A stretch of DNA of 21,472 nt from an alpha proteobacterium 3107 (GCA_001483205.1 JPPB01000121.1:1-21472); one strand, 5' to 3'. Counted from the first letter of the stretch, positions 7,802-16,511 are shown. The notes: generated from the sequence alone by a model not told the origin. Numbers and translations are program-made.

Positions 7802-8284
7802 ATGCTGTCGCGACTGGACAGATATTTCGAGGAAGTGCTCTGCACGTTCTTCTTGTGTGTCGTTGTCGGTTCCGTCCTGATGCAGGTGGTTTTGCGGTTT
7901 GTCTTTCATTCCGCCGCCGCCTGGGCAGAGGAAACCGCGGTCTACGGGATGATCTTTGCCGTCTATCTGGGGGCAACCATGGGGGTGCGGGACCGCGCGC
8001 ATATCCGCATCACATTGCTGGTTTCGCGCCTGCCCCGCCCCCTCAAGGTGGCCTGTATCGTCCTGGCGGATGCGCTGTGGACGGCATTTGTCATTTTCAT
8101 GGTCGTGCAGACCACCGCCTACACCCGCCTGCTTTTCGAGGTGACCTATCAGACGCCGGGCCTGGGGATTGAACAGCGCTGGATACAGATGCTGATCCCC
8201 TGTGCCTTTGCACTGATGCTGTTTCGCATCGGGCAGGTCTATTGGCGTTGGGGGAATGACGGCTTCAGGGGGCTACCGTTATGA
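7802..8284 (+). CDS. dctQ: TRAP transporter small membrane subunit (DctQ type)
   Basis: This is the small integral membrane component of the TRAP system, which supports the large DctM channel. From the chosen ATG it has 160 residues with four hydrophobic segments (roughly residues 13-35, 43-62, 80-105 and 122-147), the usual DctQ topology. The family feature A-W-A-E-E-T after helix 1 is present. I chose ATG 7802 over the in-frame start at 7742 because GGGAGGG (7788-7794) lies seven bases before it and the protein then begins with the typical short cytoplasmic tail. The stop codon overlaps the dctM start (ATGA), so the two are translationally coupled. Confidence 0.92.
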   Translation: MLSRLDRYFEEVLCTFFLCVVVGSVLMQVVLRFVFHSAAAWAEETAVYGMIFAVYLGATMGVRDRAHIRITLLVSRLPRPLKVACIVLADALWTAFVIFMVVQTTAYTRLLFEVTYQTPGLGIEQRWIQMLIPCAFALMLFRIGQVYWRWGNDGFRGLPL

Positions 8285-9678
8285 GCAGCACCACACCCGG
8301 ATCAGACGGACAGAACCGCGCCATTGTGCCCGTTGCGATACTGGTCGCGCTCTGTGCGGGTCTCGCGGTGGCCTGGCTGACAGGCGCAAACGGCCCGATC
8401 ATCATGGCCGTCGTCTTTGTGCTGACAATGGTAATCGGGGTGCCGATCCCCTTTGCCGCAGGCATTGCCACCGTCGCCGGGCTGATCATTGCCGACATTC
8501 CGCTGACGCTGATGGCGCAAGCGGCCTGGACAGCCTTTGAGCCGTTCCCCCTGGTGACGATCCCGCTTTTCATCCTTGCCGGTCAGTTGATGGAGCACGG
8601 CGGGATGTCCGAAAAGCTGGTCGCCATCGCCCATCGCCTTGTCGGCGCATACAAGGGCGGTCTGGGGCTGGTGACGGTCGTGGCCTGCATGTTCTTTGCC
8701 GCCCTGTCCGGCTCCGGCCCGGCAACGACGGCGGCCATCGGCTCAATCACCATCCCGGCCATGCAGGAAGAGGGCTACCGGTCCCGCTTTGCCGGGGCGA
8801 TTGCGGCGGCGGCTGGCGCGCTCGGCAGCATGATCCCGCCTTCTAACCTGCTGATCATCTTCGCGCTGGTAACGGATGTGTCCATCCCCCGCCTGTTTCT
8901 TGCCGGGATTGTTCCGGGCATCGTTCTGGGGCTGATGCTGATGGCCGTTGTCTTCGTGATCTCGGTCAATCGGGGATATGGCGGCACCGGCGAGCGGTTT
9001 CGGTGGATGCCGCTGCTCGTCGCCCTCTGGGACGGCAAATGGGCGGTTATGGCCCCGATCATCATCCTCGGCGGTATCTATGCCGGGATTTTCACCCCGT
9101 CAGAGGCCGCGGGCGTCGCCGTTGCCTATGGCTTCTTTGTCGGGCTGTTCATCTATCGCGGCCTGACATGGCGGAAGCTCTTTCACGCCTTCAAGTTCAC
9201 GGCCATCGTCATCGGCACCGTTCTGTTCATCCTCGGATCAACCAAAGCCTTCGGGCAACTGGTGACGATTTTCGACATCCCGGCAGAGGTGCTTTCTCTG
9301 TTTCAGGGGCTTGCCGAATACCCCTGGGCGGTGATGCTGCTGATCGGCATCTTCTACATCATCGTCGGCATGTGGCTGGAAAGCATCCCGCAGATCATCA
9401 TCTTTACCGCCGTGTTCTTCCCGCTGGTGACAAGCCTTGGCATTGACCCGGTGGTTTTCGGTATCTTCACGGTGATGACCTGCGAAATCGGCTTTCTGAC
9501 CCCACCCATCGGCGTCAACCTGTTCGTCGCCGCGCGGATCAGCAAGGATTCGATCGAGGACATCTCTGTCGGCGTGTTACCGTTGCTGATCCCCTATGTG
9601 CTGATGATTCTGCTGTTGGTGTTTTTCTCGAGCTGGGTGACATATCTGCCCAATCTGGTTTACGGGCCAACATTGTGA
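8281..9678 (+). CDS. dctM: TRAP transporter large permease (DctM type)
   Basis: This is the main membrane channel of the TRAP system. It is 465 residues long with about a dozen hydrophobic segments. Family hallmarks seen are PLFILAGQLMEHGGMS, then F-F-A-A-LSGSGPATTAAIGSI, then LGSMIPPSNLLIIFALVTDVS, then F-TPSEAAGVAVAYG, and near the end LTPPIGVNLFVAARIS. The ATG overlaps the dctQ stop by four bases. The N-terminus has a hydrophilic stretch of about 13 residues and one extra hydrophobic segment ahead of the usual start. The downstream amidase-like gene begins seven bases after the stop, so import and hydrolysis are almost certainly produced from one mRNA. Confidence 0.95.
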   Translation: MSSTTPGSDGQNRAIVPVAILVALCAGLAVAWLTGANGPIIMAVVFVLTMVIGVPIPFAAGIATVAGLIIADIPLTLMAQAAWTAFEPFPLVTIPLFILAGQLMEHGGMSEKLVAIAHRLVGAYKGGLGLVTVVACMFFAALSGSGPATTAAIGSITIPAMQEEGYRSRFAGAIAAAAGALGSMIPPSNLLIIFALVTDVSIPRLFLAGIVPGIVLGLMLMAVVFVISVNRGYGGTGERFRWMPLLVALWDGKWAVMAPIIILGGIYAGIFTPSEAAGVAVAYGFFVGLFIYRGLTWRKLFHAFKFTAIVIGTVLFILGSTKAFGQLVTIFDIPAEVLSLFQGLAEYPWAVMLLIGIFYIIVGMWLESIPQIIIFTAVFFPLVTSLGIDPVVFGIFTVMTCEIGFLTPPIGVNLFVAARISKDSIEDISVGVLPLLIPYVLMILLLVFFSSWVTYLPNLVYGPTL

Positions 9679-9685
9679 GGCCGGA

Positions 9686-11833
9686 GTGAACGAGTTACCG
9701 CTTCTCGGGTATACGGACCGGCTGTCCGCCCGCCCCGGCGAAACAATCGGGTTCAAGGTTTCATCGGCAGGGGGGGCGGATTACACCGCCCGCCTGTTCC
9801 GCTCGATCAGCGCCGATCCCAACCCGCAGGGGCCGGGGATCATTGAAAAAGACGCATCCGGCTATTTTCCGCCCGCCAAAATCACCGGGCGACGACAGCC
9901 CTTCACGCCTGGGTCTTATGCCGTATCCGGGGGGGTGCTCAGTTGCCCGCCTGAGTGCGAACTGGACATGTCGATCATCGTGTTTCCGACCATGGCACCG
10001 GAAGACCAGAGCACAATCATGCAGCTTGGCGATGCCGGGATAGCCATCGATTCCGCCGCTCGCCCGGTGTTTCAGGTGGGGGACAAGGCCGTGACCGGCT
10101 CCCCCCTCACTCTCAGGCGCTGGTATCGCCTGACCGCCACCACCGGAAGGTCGGGCGAAATGACCCTTCGGCAGGAGCCGCTCGGCAGAAGCTATGAAAC
10201 GCCCGGTCAGGTCTCTCGCGCTATCGCCGTGGCAGGGGCGTTTTCGGGGCCACTGTCCATTGCCGCCGGGCTTAAGAACGGGTCGCCCTCCCGCTTCTTC
10301 AACGGCAAGCTCGAAGCACCGCGCATCAGGGCGGACGGCAAAACCATCGGCGATTGGGATTTCTCTGCCGGGATCAGCACAACCCGGGTCAGGGCGCTGT
10401 CCGGCCCGGACCTGAACCTGATCAACTTTCCGACGCGGGCGGTCACCGGTTCCCTTTGGGACGGGTCCGAAATGAACTGGTGCCATCAGCCGGACCATTA
10501 TGCGGCGATCCATTTCCACGAAGACGACATATATGATTTCGGCTGGGAAACCGACTTCACCTTCACCATTCCCGACGACATGCCCTCGGGCATCTATGTC
10601 ATGCGCATCCGCTCTGCACAGGGGGCCGATGCCATACCGTTCTTTGTCTGTGCCCCCCTGGGGCGACCGACGGCGAAATTATGCGTTCTGATGTCCACAT
10701 TCACCTATGCGATCTATGGCAATCACGCGCGGCCCGACTATGACCCGTCCTGGAAAAAGCGGATGGCGGACCGGAACGCCTATCCCTACAACCCGGCTGA
10801 GCACCCCGAATATGGCCTGTCAACCTATAACACCCATACGGACGGGTCGGGCATCTGCCATGCCTCTCACCGGCGGCCCCTTTTCAACCTTCGCCCCGGT
10901 TTCGTGACCTTTGGGGATACTGCCTGTTCCGGGCTGCGGCATTTGCCCGCCGACAGCCACCTGATCAGTTGGTTGCACAATAAGGGGGTCGATTATGACA
11001 TCGTGACCGATCAGGAACTGCACCGTGACGGGGTTGCCGCGATTGCCGGATATGCCGCCGTCACCACCGCAACCCACCCGGAATACCACACCTCCGAAAC
11101 GCTTGATGCGCTGCGCGACTACCGGGATGCGGGCGGGGCGCTGCACTATCTGGGCGGCAACGGCTTTTACTGGCGCATTGCCATCCATTCTGAGAACGAC
11201 AGTATGCTTGAGATTCGCCGGGCCGAGGATGGTATCCGCGCCTGGGCCACCGAACCCGGCGAGTATTACAATGGGTTTGACGGGGCCTATGGCGGGCTGT
11301 GGCGACGCAATGCAAGGCCGCCGCAAGAGCTTGTGGGCATCGGGTTCGCCTCGCAGGGCACGTTCACGGGCGCACCCTATCAGCGGGTTTGCACGGACCC
11401 GGCGTTTGCCTGGGTGTTTGAGGGCATCGAAGACGAAATAATCGGGGATTTCGGCCTGAGCGGTCAGGGCGCGGCGGGGTTTGAGCTTGATCATTGTGAT
11501 CCGAAGCTGGGGACGCCGGGGAATGTTACGCTGCTGGCAAGATCGGTGACATGCGACAGCACATTCATGCTGGTGCCCGAGGAACAGCTTACCCACCTGA
11601 CCAATCTGAGCGGCAGACCGGTGGAAGAAGCGATGCGCGCGGACATGATCTATTTCGAGGTGCCCGGCGGGGGATCGGTGTTCTCGACCGGCTCGATCAC
11701 CTTCTGCGGCAGCCTGCCGTGGAATGACTATGATAACAATGTCTCACGCCTGTTGGAGAATGTGTTGCGCAGGTCGCTGAAGCGGGCGGAACAGGCGGAG
11801 CGCGCGGGAAAATCCGGGGGCGCAGATTTGTAA
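9686..11833 (+). CDS. N,N-dimethylformamidase large (beta) subunit-like protein
   Basis: This 715-residue protein resembles the large subunit of bacterial N,N-dimethylformamidase, an iron-dependent enzyme that splits an amide C-N bond. Its N-terminus GYTDRLSARPGETIGFKVS is the usual opening of this family. The first 330 residues look like beta-sandwich modules with a jelly-roll (LamG-like) middle. The C-terminal half has the family core: KLCVLMSTFTYAIYGNHARP, then YDIVTDQELHRDG (from Tyr437), then T-HPEYHT-SETLDALRDY (Tyr467 in HPEY), then GGALHYLGGNGFYWR, then TEPGEYYNGFDGAYGGLWR (Glu526). The known enzyme binds iron through two Tyr and one Glu. I cannot assign the equivalents without alignment. 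There is no signal peptide, so it is cytoplasmic. The start is GTG, seven bases after dctM. No small-subunit gene lies nearby, which is unlike the classic enzyme. The substrate is unknown. Confidence 0.8.
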   Translation: MNELPLLGYTDRLSARPGETIGFKVSSAGGADYTARLFRSISADPNPQGPGIIEKDASGYFPPAKITGRRQPFTPGSYAVSGGVLSCPPECELDMSIIVFPTMAPEDQSTIMQLGDAGIAIDSAARPVFQVGDKAVTGSPLTLRRWYRLTATTGRSGEMTLRQEPLGRSYETPGQVSRAIAVAGAFSGPLSIAAGLKNGSPSRFFNGKLEAPRIRADGKTIGDWDFSAGISTTRVRALSGPDLNLINFPTRAVTGSLWDGSEMNWCHQPDHYAAIHFHEDDIYDFGWETDFTFTIPDDMPSGIYVMRIRSAQGADAIPFFVCAPLGRPTAKLCVLMSTFTYAIYGNHARPDYDPSWKKRMADRNAYPYNPAEHPEYGLSTYNTHTDGSGICHASHRRPLFNLRPGFVTFGDTACSGLRHLPADSHLISWLHNKGVDYDIVTDQELHRDGVAAIAGYAAVTTATHPEYHTSETLDALRDYRDAGGALHYLGGNGFYWRIAIHSENDSMLEIRRAEDGIRAWATEPGEYYNGFDGAYGGLWRRNARPPQELVGIGFASQGTFTGAPYQRVCTDPAFAWVFEGIEDEIIGDFGLSGQGAAGFELDHCDPKLGTPGNVTLLARSVTCDSTFMLVPEEQLTHLTNLSGRPVEEAMRADMIYFEVPGGGSVFSTGSITFCGSLPWNDYDNNVSRLLENVLRRSLKRAEQAERAGKSGGADL

Positions 11834-11989
11834 GGACCGCTGCATATTGGCCTGAGCCGGGCGGGGCATTTGGGGGGCGATACACCCTTATGCAGAGGGC
11901 TTAAAGAAGACCCGAACGAAAAAGCGCAGGTTCCGGGTGGACACCGGCAACAGACAGCCGTTAGCTGCACCCGTTCGGAGAATCGTCTC

Positions 11990-12871
11990 ATGCCGTTGCG
12001 CCACTGGCTGATCATTTTCCTGCTCGGAACCGGGTGGGGCACCTCGTTCATGTTCAACGAGCTTCTGCTGCGGGAGCTGGGGCCGCTGACTGTTTCGCTC
12101 GGCAGGGTCGGGTTCGGGGCGCTGGGCTGCTGGGTCTGGGCGCTGGGCACCGGCAGGCCGCTCCGGCAACCGCCGGGCGTCATTGCCGGGCTGCTCGGCC
12201 TCGGGGTGATTTTCTTCGCCATTCCCTTTGCCCTGTTCCCGCTGGGCCAGCAATATATCTCGGGCGGCGTCGCCGGGATCATCAACGCCACCACGCCCCT
12301 GATGGTGATTGTCGTGTCGCATTTCTGGCCCGGCGGCGAGCGCGCGACCCGGCTGAAGGCGCTGGGGGTTGCCGTCGGCTTTGCCGGGATCATCATCCTC
12401 ACCCAACCGGTCCTCAGCGACGGGGGCGGGGCGGAACTCTGGGCGATCCTCGTCGCCCTTGGCGCGCCGGTCTGTTACGGGTTCGCCACCAACATCGCCC
12501 GCAGATTCGCCCGGATTGACCCGACGGTTCTGGCCACATGGTCGCTGACCGGCGCAACGCTGTTCATCGGCCCTGTCGCCATCGGGCTGGAGGGCGCGCC
12601 GCAGATCACCATGGCAGAGACCTGGTTTTCGCTGTGCATGATCGGGTTCGTGATGACCTCTGCGGCCTTTATCGCGCTCTACCGGCTGTTGCCGGTGGCG
12701 GGGCCGACCATGACATCGACCGTGACCTTCATCACGCCGGTCTCGGCGCTGCTGTCGGGGGTGGTGGTGCTGGATGAGGTCATCCTGCCCGCGCATCTTG
12801 CCGGAATGGCGGTGATCTTTCTTGGGCTGGTGCTGATCGACCAACGGCTGTTTCTGGCGCGCAGGGCCTGA
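11990..12871 (+). CDS. EamA/DMT-family transporter
   Basis: This is a predicted ten-helix inner-membrane permease of the drug/metabolite transporter superfamily with two repeated EamA halves. From the chosen ATG it is 293 residues, the usual length, and begins in the first helix with HWLIIFLLGTGWGTSFMFNE. A conserved P-V-C-Y-G-F-A-T-N region opens the second half, and the end has F-I-T-P-V-S-A-L-L-S-G with D-E, both family-typical. ATG 11990 has CGGAG (11976-11980) nine bases upstream, whereas the in-frame start at 11870 would add 40 non-hydrophobic residues. It lies 156 bases after the amidase-like gene on the same strand. It could be read through from that operon or stand alone, since no clear promoter or terminator separates them. 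The substrate is unknown. Confidence 0.88.
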   Translation: MPLRHWLIIFLLGTGWGTSFMFNELLLRELGPLTVSLGRVGFGALGCWVWALGTGRPLRQPPGVIAGLLGLGVIFFAIPFALFPLGQQYISGGVAGIINATTPLMVIVVSHFWPGGERATRLKALGVAVGFAGIIILTQPVLSDGGGAELWAILVALGAPVCYGFATNIARRFARIDPTVLATWSLTGATLFIGPVAIGLEGAPQITMAETWFSLCMIGFVMTSAAFIALYRLLPVAGPTMTSTVTFITPVSALLSGVVVLDEVILPAHLAGMAVIFLGLVLIDQRLFLARRA

Positions 12872-12902
12872 TGGCGGCGCGCGCCCCCCATACGCAATCC
12901 TG

Positions 12903-12931
12903 TTGACACCACGCGCCGTCCTTTCTAGGTT
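12903..12931 (+). promoter_or_regulatory. Promoter of the F0 ATP synthase operon
   Basis: A perfect TTGACA (12903-12908) is followed after 17 bases by TAGGTT (12926-12931), placing the start near 12938, about 24 bases before the atpI start codon. A strong -35 with a T-A-G-type -10 is common in Rhodobacterales housekeeping promoters. Confidence 0.6.
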
Positions 12932-12961
12932 CGCGCCAGTTGAACAGGGGGTTTTCTGATC

Positions 12962-13303
12962 ATGTCGGACGAGCCAGAATCGGACCGGCTGAGAGAGTTG
13001 GGCGACCGAATCGGCAAAATGCGCCGGAACATCGAGGCCCCCCCCCCTGCGGACGAGCATTATTCGCTGGCCAGCCTGGCCTGGCGGATGGTGATAGAGC
13101 TGGTGGCCGGTCTTGGCATCGGCCTTGCGATAGGTTACGGGCTGGACACACTGTTCGGAACGCGGCCTTTCCTGATGGTGGTGTTTCTGTTTCTGGGCTT
13201 TGTCGCCGGTGTCAGGACGATGCTGCGCACGGCGGGTCAGATACAGTCGGAACAGGCCCCCCGGCGCGGGGCAGAGAAAGACAGGGAACAAAACCGGGGC
13301 TGA
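12962..13303 (+). CDS. atpI: ATP synthase assembly protein I (AtpI/AtpZ family)
   Basis: This small membrane protein is encoded first in many F0 operons. It aids assembly of the c-ring or ion homeostasis and is not part of the finished enzyme. The 113-residue protein has a charged N-terminal tail of about 40 residues, two hydrophobic helices (about 44-62 and 69-87) joined by a short [12 protein letters not shown] turn, and a charged tail. The AGGGGG site (12946-12951) and ATG at 12962 are clear. The promoter lies just upstream, and atpB follows after 35 bases. Identification rests on topology plus position and is reliable. Confidence 0.92.
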   Translation: MSDEPESDRLRELGDRIGKMRRNIEAPPPADEHYSLASLAWRMVIELVAGLGIGLAIGYGLDTLFGTRPFLMVVFLFLGFVAGVRTMLRTAGQIQSEQAPRRGAEKDREQNRG

Positions 13304-13338
13304 GCACCCGGCGAACAAGGTGGACGAGAGGTGCCCCC

Positions 13339-14142
13339 ATGAGCAACATCTTTTTCTGGGCCATGATGGTTCTGGTCATCGTCTCGGGCGCATTATTCGC
13401 GCCGGAGCACGCCGGGCTGGCCATCCACCCGATGGATCAGTTCGAGGTCAGACCCCTGTTCGGCCACGGCGACATCGGGGTGTTCACGCCCACCAACGTC
13501 ACCCTGTGGATGGCGCTTGCCGTTCTTGGCGTCATTGGCCTTCTGGTTCTGGGCACACGCCGCCGGTCGGTCGTTCCGGGCCGCGCGCAGTCAGTCGCCG
13601 AACTGGTCTACGGCTTTGTCTACCGGATGGTTGAGGATGTGGCCGGAAAGGATGCGGTGAAATTCTTCCCCTACATAATGACGCTGTTTCTTTTCATCCT
13701 GTTCGCCAATGTTCTGGGCCTGATCCCGATGAGCTTCACCACCACCTCGCATATCGCCGTGACCGCTGTGCTGGCGGCGCTGGTCTTTGTCACCGTGACC
13801 GTTGTTGGCTTTGTCAAAAACGGGGCCGGGTTTCTGGGCCTGTTCTGGGTTTCATCCGCGCCGCTGCCGCTGCGCCCGGTTCTGGCGGTGATCGAGCTGA
13901 TTTCCTACTTCGTGCGCCCGGTCAGCCATTCCATCCGTCTGGCCGGGAACGTCATGGCCGGGCACGCAGTGCTGAAGGTGTTCGCGGGGTTTGCCGGGGC
14001 GCTCGGGGTTTTCGCCTTTTTGCCGGTCTTCGCAATCACCGCTGTCTATGCGCTCGAAGTCCTCGTGGCCTTCATCCAGGCCTATGTGTTCACCATCCTG
14101 ACCTGTGTCTATCTGAAGGACGCTCTGCATCCGTCGCACTGA
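13339..14142 (+). CDS. atpB: F0F1 ATP synthase subunit a
   Basis: Subunit a forms the two proton half-channels beside the c-ring. From the chosen ATG the protein has 267 residues. The essential arginine is Arg200 in [14 protein letters not shown], and the last helices carry [16 protein letters not shown] with the conserved Gln. The HPMDQF motif that usually sits near the N-terminus is at about residue 30. It is preceded by a hydrophobic stretch ([19 protein letters not shown]) that resembles a signal peptide or an extra helix. GAGAGG (13326-13331) supports this start, and an alternative would be the Met at residue 9 or 10. It is the second gene of the F0 operon, 69 bases before atpE. Confidence 0.95.
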   Translation: MSNIFFWAMMVLVIVSGALFAPEHAGLAIHPMDQFEVRPLFGHGDIGVFTPTNVTLWMALAVLGVIGLLVLGTRRRSVVPGRAQSVAELVYGFVYRMVEDVAGKDAVKFFPYIMTLFLFILFANVLGLIPMSFTTTSHIAVTAVLAALVFVTVTVVGFVKNGAGFLGLFWVSSAPLPLRPVLAVIELISYFVRPVSHSIRLAGNVMAGHAVLKVFAGFAGALGVFAFLPVFAITAVYALEVLVAFIQAYVFTILTCVYLKDALHPSH

Positions 14143-14211
14143 CGGCACGTGTCGGGCACAGGGGACTATCAAACGGAATCTAACGCCACTTCCAACGCAA
14201 GGAGAAATCAA

Positions 14212-14448
14212 ATGGAAGGCGATGTCGCACAAATGGGTCAATTCATCGGCGCGGGTCTGGCCGCGATCGGTTCCGGTGCCGCCGCCATCGGGGTTGGCCA
14301 TGTTGCCGGGAACTTTCTGGCAGGCGCTTTGCGCAACCCGTCGGCTGCCGGTGGTCAGACCGCGACGCTGTTTATCGGCATTGCATTTGCCGAGGCTTTG
14401 GGGATTTTCTCGTTCCTCGTCGCCCTGCTTCTGATGTTTGCCGTCTGA
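14212..14448 (+). CDS. atpE: F0F1 ATP synthase subunit c
   Basis: Subunit c is the proton-carrying rotor proteolipid. It has 78 residues in two helices. The first is a glycine/alanine-rich helix ([21 protein letters not shown]), the polar loop is R-N-P (Arg41), and the second helix carries the proton-binding Glu61 in I-A-F-A-E-A-L-G. No sodium-binding signature is seen, so it is proton-coupled. An ideal AAGGAG site (14199-14204) lies seven bases before the ATG, consistent with the high output needed for a multi-copy ring. In-frame upstream starts are ignored because they lack such a site and would extend the N-terminus past the family norm. Confidence 0.97.
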   Translation: MEGDVAQMGQFIGAGLAAIGSGAAAIGVGHVAGNFLAGALRNPSAAGGQTATLFIGIAFAEALGIFSFLVALLLMFAV

Positions 14449-14537
14449 TCACGGCGAACCGGTGACCGGGCGGGCCTTTGCGCGCGCCCGGCGCAAACGG
14501 CGGCAGCGGCGGGGGCGGCCCCCGAAGGAGAAAACAC

Positions 14538-15095
14538 ATGGCCAGCACACAGACCGGGACCGACCAGGCCCATGGCGCGGCTGAGGCGGGGCACGCCTCT
14601 GCCGCCGGGATGCCACAACTGGAGTTCTCGACCTTCCCGAACCAGGTTTTCTGGCTTCTGGTCACGCTTGCCGTGATCTATTTCATCCTGTCGCGGGTGG
14701 CGCTGCCGCGCATCGCCGCCGTCCTGTCAGAACGTCAGGGAACCATCACCCACGATCTGGCAGCGGCGGAAGAGCTGAAGCGTAAGGCCGAGGATGCGCG
14801 GGAAGCCCATGACAAGGCGCTGGCGGATGCGCGCGCCGAGGCCCACCGCATCGTCGAGGGGGCAAAGGCCGCAATGCAGGCCGATCTTGATGACGCCACC
14901 GCCCGCGCCGATGCCGAAATTGCCGCACGGGTCGCCGAGTCGGAACGCGCAATCGCCGGGATTCGCGCCGGGGCGGTCGAAAACGCCGGGCTGGTTGCGC
15001 GCGAGGTGACGCAGGAAATCATCTTTGCGCTGACGGGCCATCCGGCTGACGGGCGCACGGTCAGCGCGGCGGTCAACGCACGGATGAAAGGGTAA
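14538..15095 (+). CDS. atpF2: F0F1 ATP synthase subunit b'
   Basis: This is one of the two different peripheral-stalk subunits found in alphaproteobacteria, cyanobacteria and plastids. It pairs with subunit b to hold F1 against rotation. From ATG 14538 it is 185 residues: a polar Ala/Gly-rich tail of about 35 residues, one membrane helix (about 39-56, [18 protein letters not shown]), then a long charged alanine-rich helix with coiled-coil character. GAAGGAG (14524-14530) supports the start over the in-frame ATG at 14478. It follows atpE after 89 bases and precedes atpF by 12 bases. It is called b' because it comes first and has the long non-hydrophobic N-terminal tail and the [11 protein letters not shown] segment. 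Confidence 0.94.
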   Translation: MASTQTGTDQAHGAAEAGHASAAGMPQLEFSTFPNQVFWLLVTLAVIYFILSRVALPRIAAVLSERQGTITHDLAAAEELKRKAEDAREAHDKALADARAEAHRIVEGAKAAMQADLDDATARADAEIAARVAESERAIAGIRAGAVENAGLVAREVTQEIIFALTGHPADGRTVSAAVNARMKG

Positions 15096-15107
15096 AGGGG
15101 TGACAGG

Positions 15108-15662
15108 ATGAAGAAACTCGCGGTTTTTCTGGCTCTGCCGTCCGGTCCGGCACTCGCCGCATCCGGCCCGTTCCTGTCATTCGGGAACACCGATTTCGTC
15201 GTCATCGTCTCTTTCCTGTTGTTCATCGCCGTGTTGCTGAAATTCGGCGTCCCCGGTCTGTTGGCCGGGATGCTGGACAAGCGCGCCGACGGTATCCGCT
15301 CGAACCTTGATGAGGCCCGCAGGCTGCGGGAAGAGGCGCAGACCCTGTTGGCCTCTTACGAGCGCAAGCACGAAGAAATTAAGGAACAGACGGCGCGGAT
15401 CATCGCCCATGCCAAAGCCGAGGCCGAAGCAGCGGCGGAACAGGCAAAGGAAGACCTGAAACGGGCGATTGAGCGTCGTTTGCAAACGGCGGAGGACCGG
15501 ATTGCCTCTGCCGAAGCAGCCGCGGTCAGGGACGTGCGCGACCGGGCGATTGCCATTGCCACCGGCGCGGCGGGGGATGTGATTGCCCGCAAGATGACCC
15601 CTGCGGAGGCGGATGCGCTGATCAATGACGCCATCGCCGATGTCGGGGCCAGACTGCACTGA
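15108..15662 (+). CDS. atpF: F0F1 ATP synthase subunit b
   Basis: This is the second peripheral-stalk subunit, partner of b'. It is 184 residues with a signal-like N-terminus (MKKLAVFLALPSGPALAAS), one membrane helix (about residues 26-44), and then a long charged heptad-like helix with many Ala, Glu, Arg and Lys. The sequence G-N-T-D-F-V-V before the helix and GMLDKRADGIRSNLDEARRL after it is typical of alphaproteobacterial subunit b. AAGGGG (15095-15100) sets the start, overlapping the end of the b' gene. It is the last gene of the operon. The F1 genes (atpHAGDC) are not in this window and must lie elsewhere, as is usual in this group. Confidence 0.95.
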   Translation: MKKLAVFLALPSGPALAASGPFLSFGNTDFVVIVSFLLFIAVLLKFGVPGLLAGMLDKRADGIRSNLDEARRLREEAQTLLASYERKHEEIKEQTARIIAHAKAEAEAAAEQAKEDLKRAIERRLQTAEDRIASAEAAAVRDVRDRAIAIATGAAGDVIARKMTPAEADALINDAIADVGARLH

Positions 15663-15803
15663 CCGGGGCCGCCCGGCGGGCCGGACACACTCGCACGACT
15701 GTTGCAGGAATGTGATCATCCCCGGCCCGGTTCGGACAGGGGCGGCATATCCGCGAAAAATGTATTATGAATACCCCGGATACAGGTAAATCCGGAGACC
15801 ATT

Positions 15804-16511
15804 GTGAGCACGAAAATCCCCCATAAAAGCGTCGGCAGTGACGATGACCTGCACGACCGCATCCTGAAAAATCCCGCGCTGGTTCTGGAAGACCCGTCGA
15901 TCATGCGGGCGCTGATCTCGATGGCGGATACCGGCAAGGGCGGGAATGTGGTTGATCTGCGCACCATCGCCCTTGACCGTCTGGAGGCGCGGCTCAGTCG
16001 GCTCGAAGACATCCACCGGTCGGTGGTGGCGGCGGCGTATGAAAACCTCGCCGGGATGAATCAGGTGCATCGGGCAATCCTGCGGATGCTTGATCCGACC
16101 GGGTTCGAGGAGTTTCTGCGCGACCTCGACGGTGAGGTTGCGGCGATTCTGCGGCTCGACTGCGTGCGGCTGGTGCTGGAAACGGCGCTTGGCGGCGAAG
16201 ACCCTGCGGTCAGGCGGCTGTCGGATGTGCTGAGCGTTGCCGAGCCGGGCTTTGTGGCGCGCTATCTCGACGGCGGGCGAGAGGTCGTTCTGCGCCGGAT
16301 TGCGCCTGATGCCGGGCCGGTCCACCGGGGGCGCGGGGCAGGCATCCGCTCTGAGGCTGCCCTGCGTCTGGATCTGGGCAGCAACCGGTTGCCGGGGATG
16401 CTGGTGTTGGGGTCGAAAGACCCGCATCATTTCCGGCCCGATCACGGCACCGATTTGCTGGCGTTCTTCGGGGCGGTGTTCGAGCGCGCCATGATGCGCT
16501 GGCTGTCGTGA
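15804..16511 (+). CDS. DUF484 family protein
   Basis: This 235-residue protein is of the DUF484 family, whose genes commonly sit immediately before xerC. The family has a GAF-like fold and no agreed function. Seen here are an N-terminal helical part with D-D-D-LHDRILKNPALVLEDPSIM, a coiled-coil-like stretch (about residues 50-85, LDRLEARLSRLEDIHRSVVA), and the C-terminal segment LPGMLVLGSKDPHHFRPDHGTDLLAFF that characterises the family. The start is GTG 15804 with CCGGAGA (15792-15798) upstream. The stop overlaps the xerC GTG start by four bases, indicating tight coupling. The 141-base gap upstream contains TATTAT (15763-15768) as a possible -10 without a good -35. Confidence 0.85.
   Translation: MSTKIPHKSVGSDDDLHDRILKNPALVLEDPSIMRALISMADTGKGGNVVDLRTIALDRLEARLSRLEDIHRSVVAAAYENLAGMNQVHRAILRMLDPTGFEEFLRDLDGEVAAILRLDCVRLVLETALGGEDPAVRRLSDVLSVAEPGFVARYLDGGREVVLRRIAPDAGPVHRGRGAGIRSEAALRLDLGSNRLPGMLVLGSKDPHHFRPDHGTDLLAFFGAVFERAMMRWLS

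Noticed and set aside
6839..8002. Minus-strand ORF of 387 codons opposite dctP and dctQ
   Set aside because: It is a shadow of two well-supported genes, with low-complexity composition and no recognisable domain.
9761..10519. Minus-strand ORF of 252 codons inside the amidase-like gene
   Set aside because: It is antisense to a gene with clear family motifs and has no start site support or motifs of its own.
11938..11966. TGGACA-17-TTAGCT as a promoter for the EamA transporter
   Set aside because: The -10 half matches only two of six positions, so it is not supportable.
11888..13318. Minus-strand ORF of 476 codons opposite the EamA transporter and atpI
   Set aside because: It is extremely rich in Arg, Gln, His and Pro, is antisense to two identifiable genes and crosses the atp promoter.
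15740..15768. TATTAT upstream of DUF484 as a full promoter
   Set aside because: The -10 is good, but the sequence at -35 (GGGCGG) has no resemblance to the consensus. It is mentioned only in the DUF484 entry.
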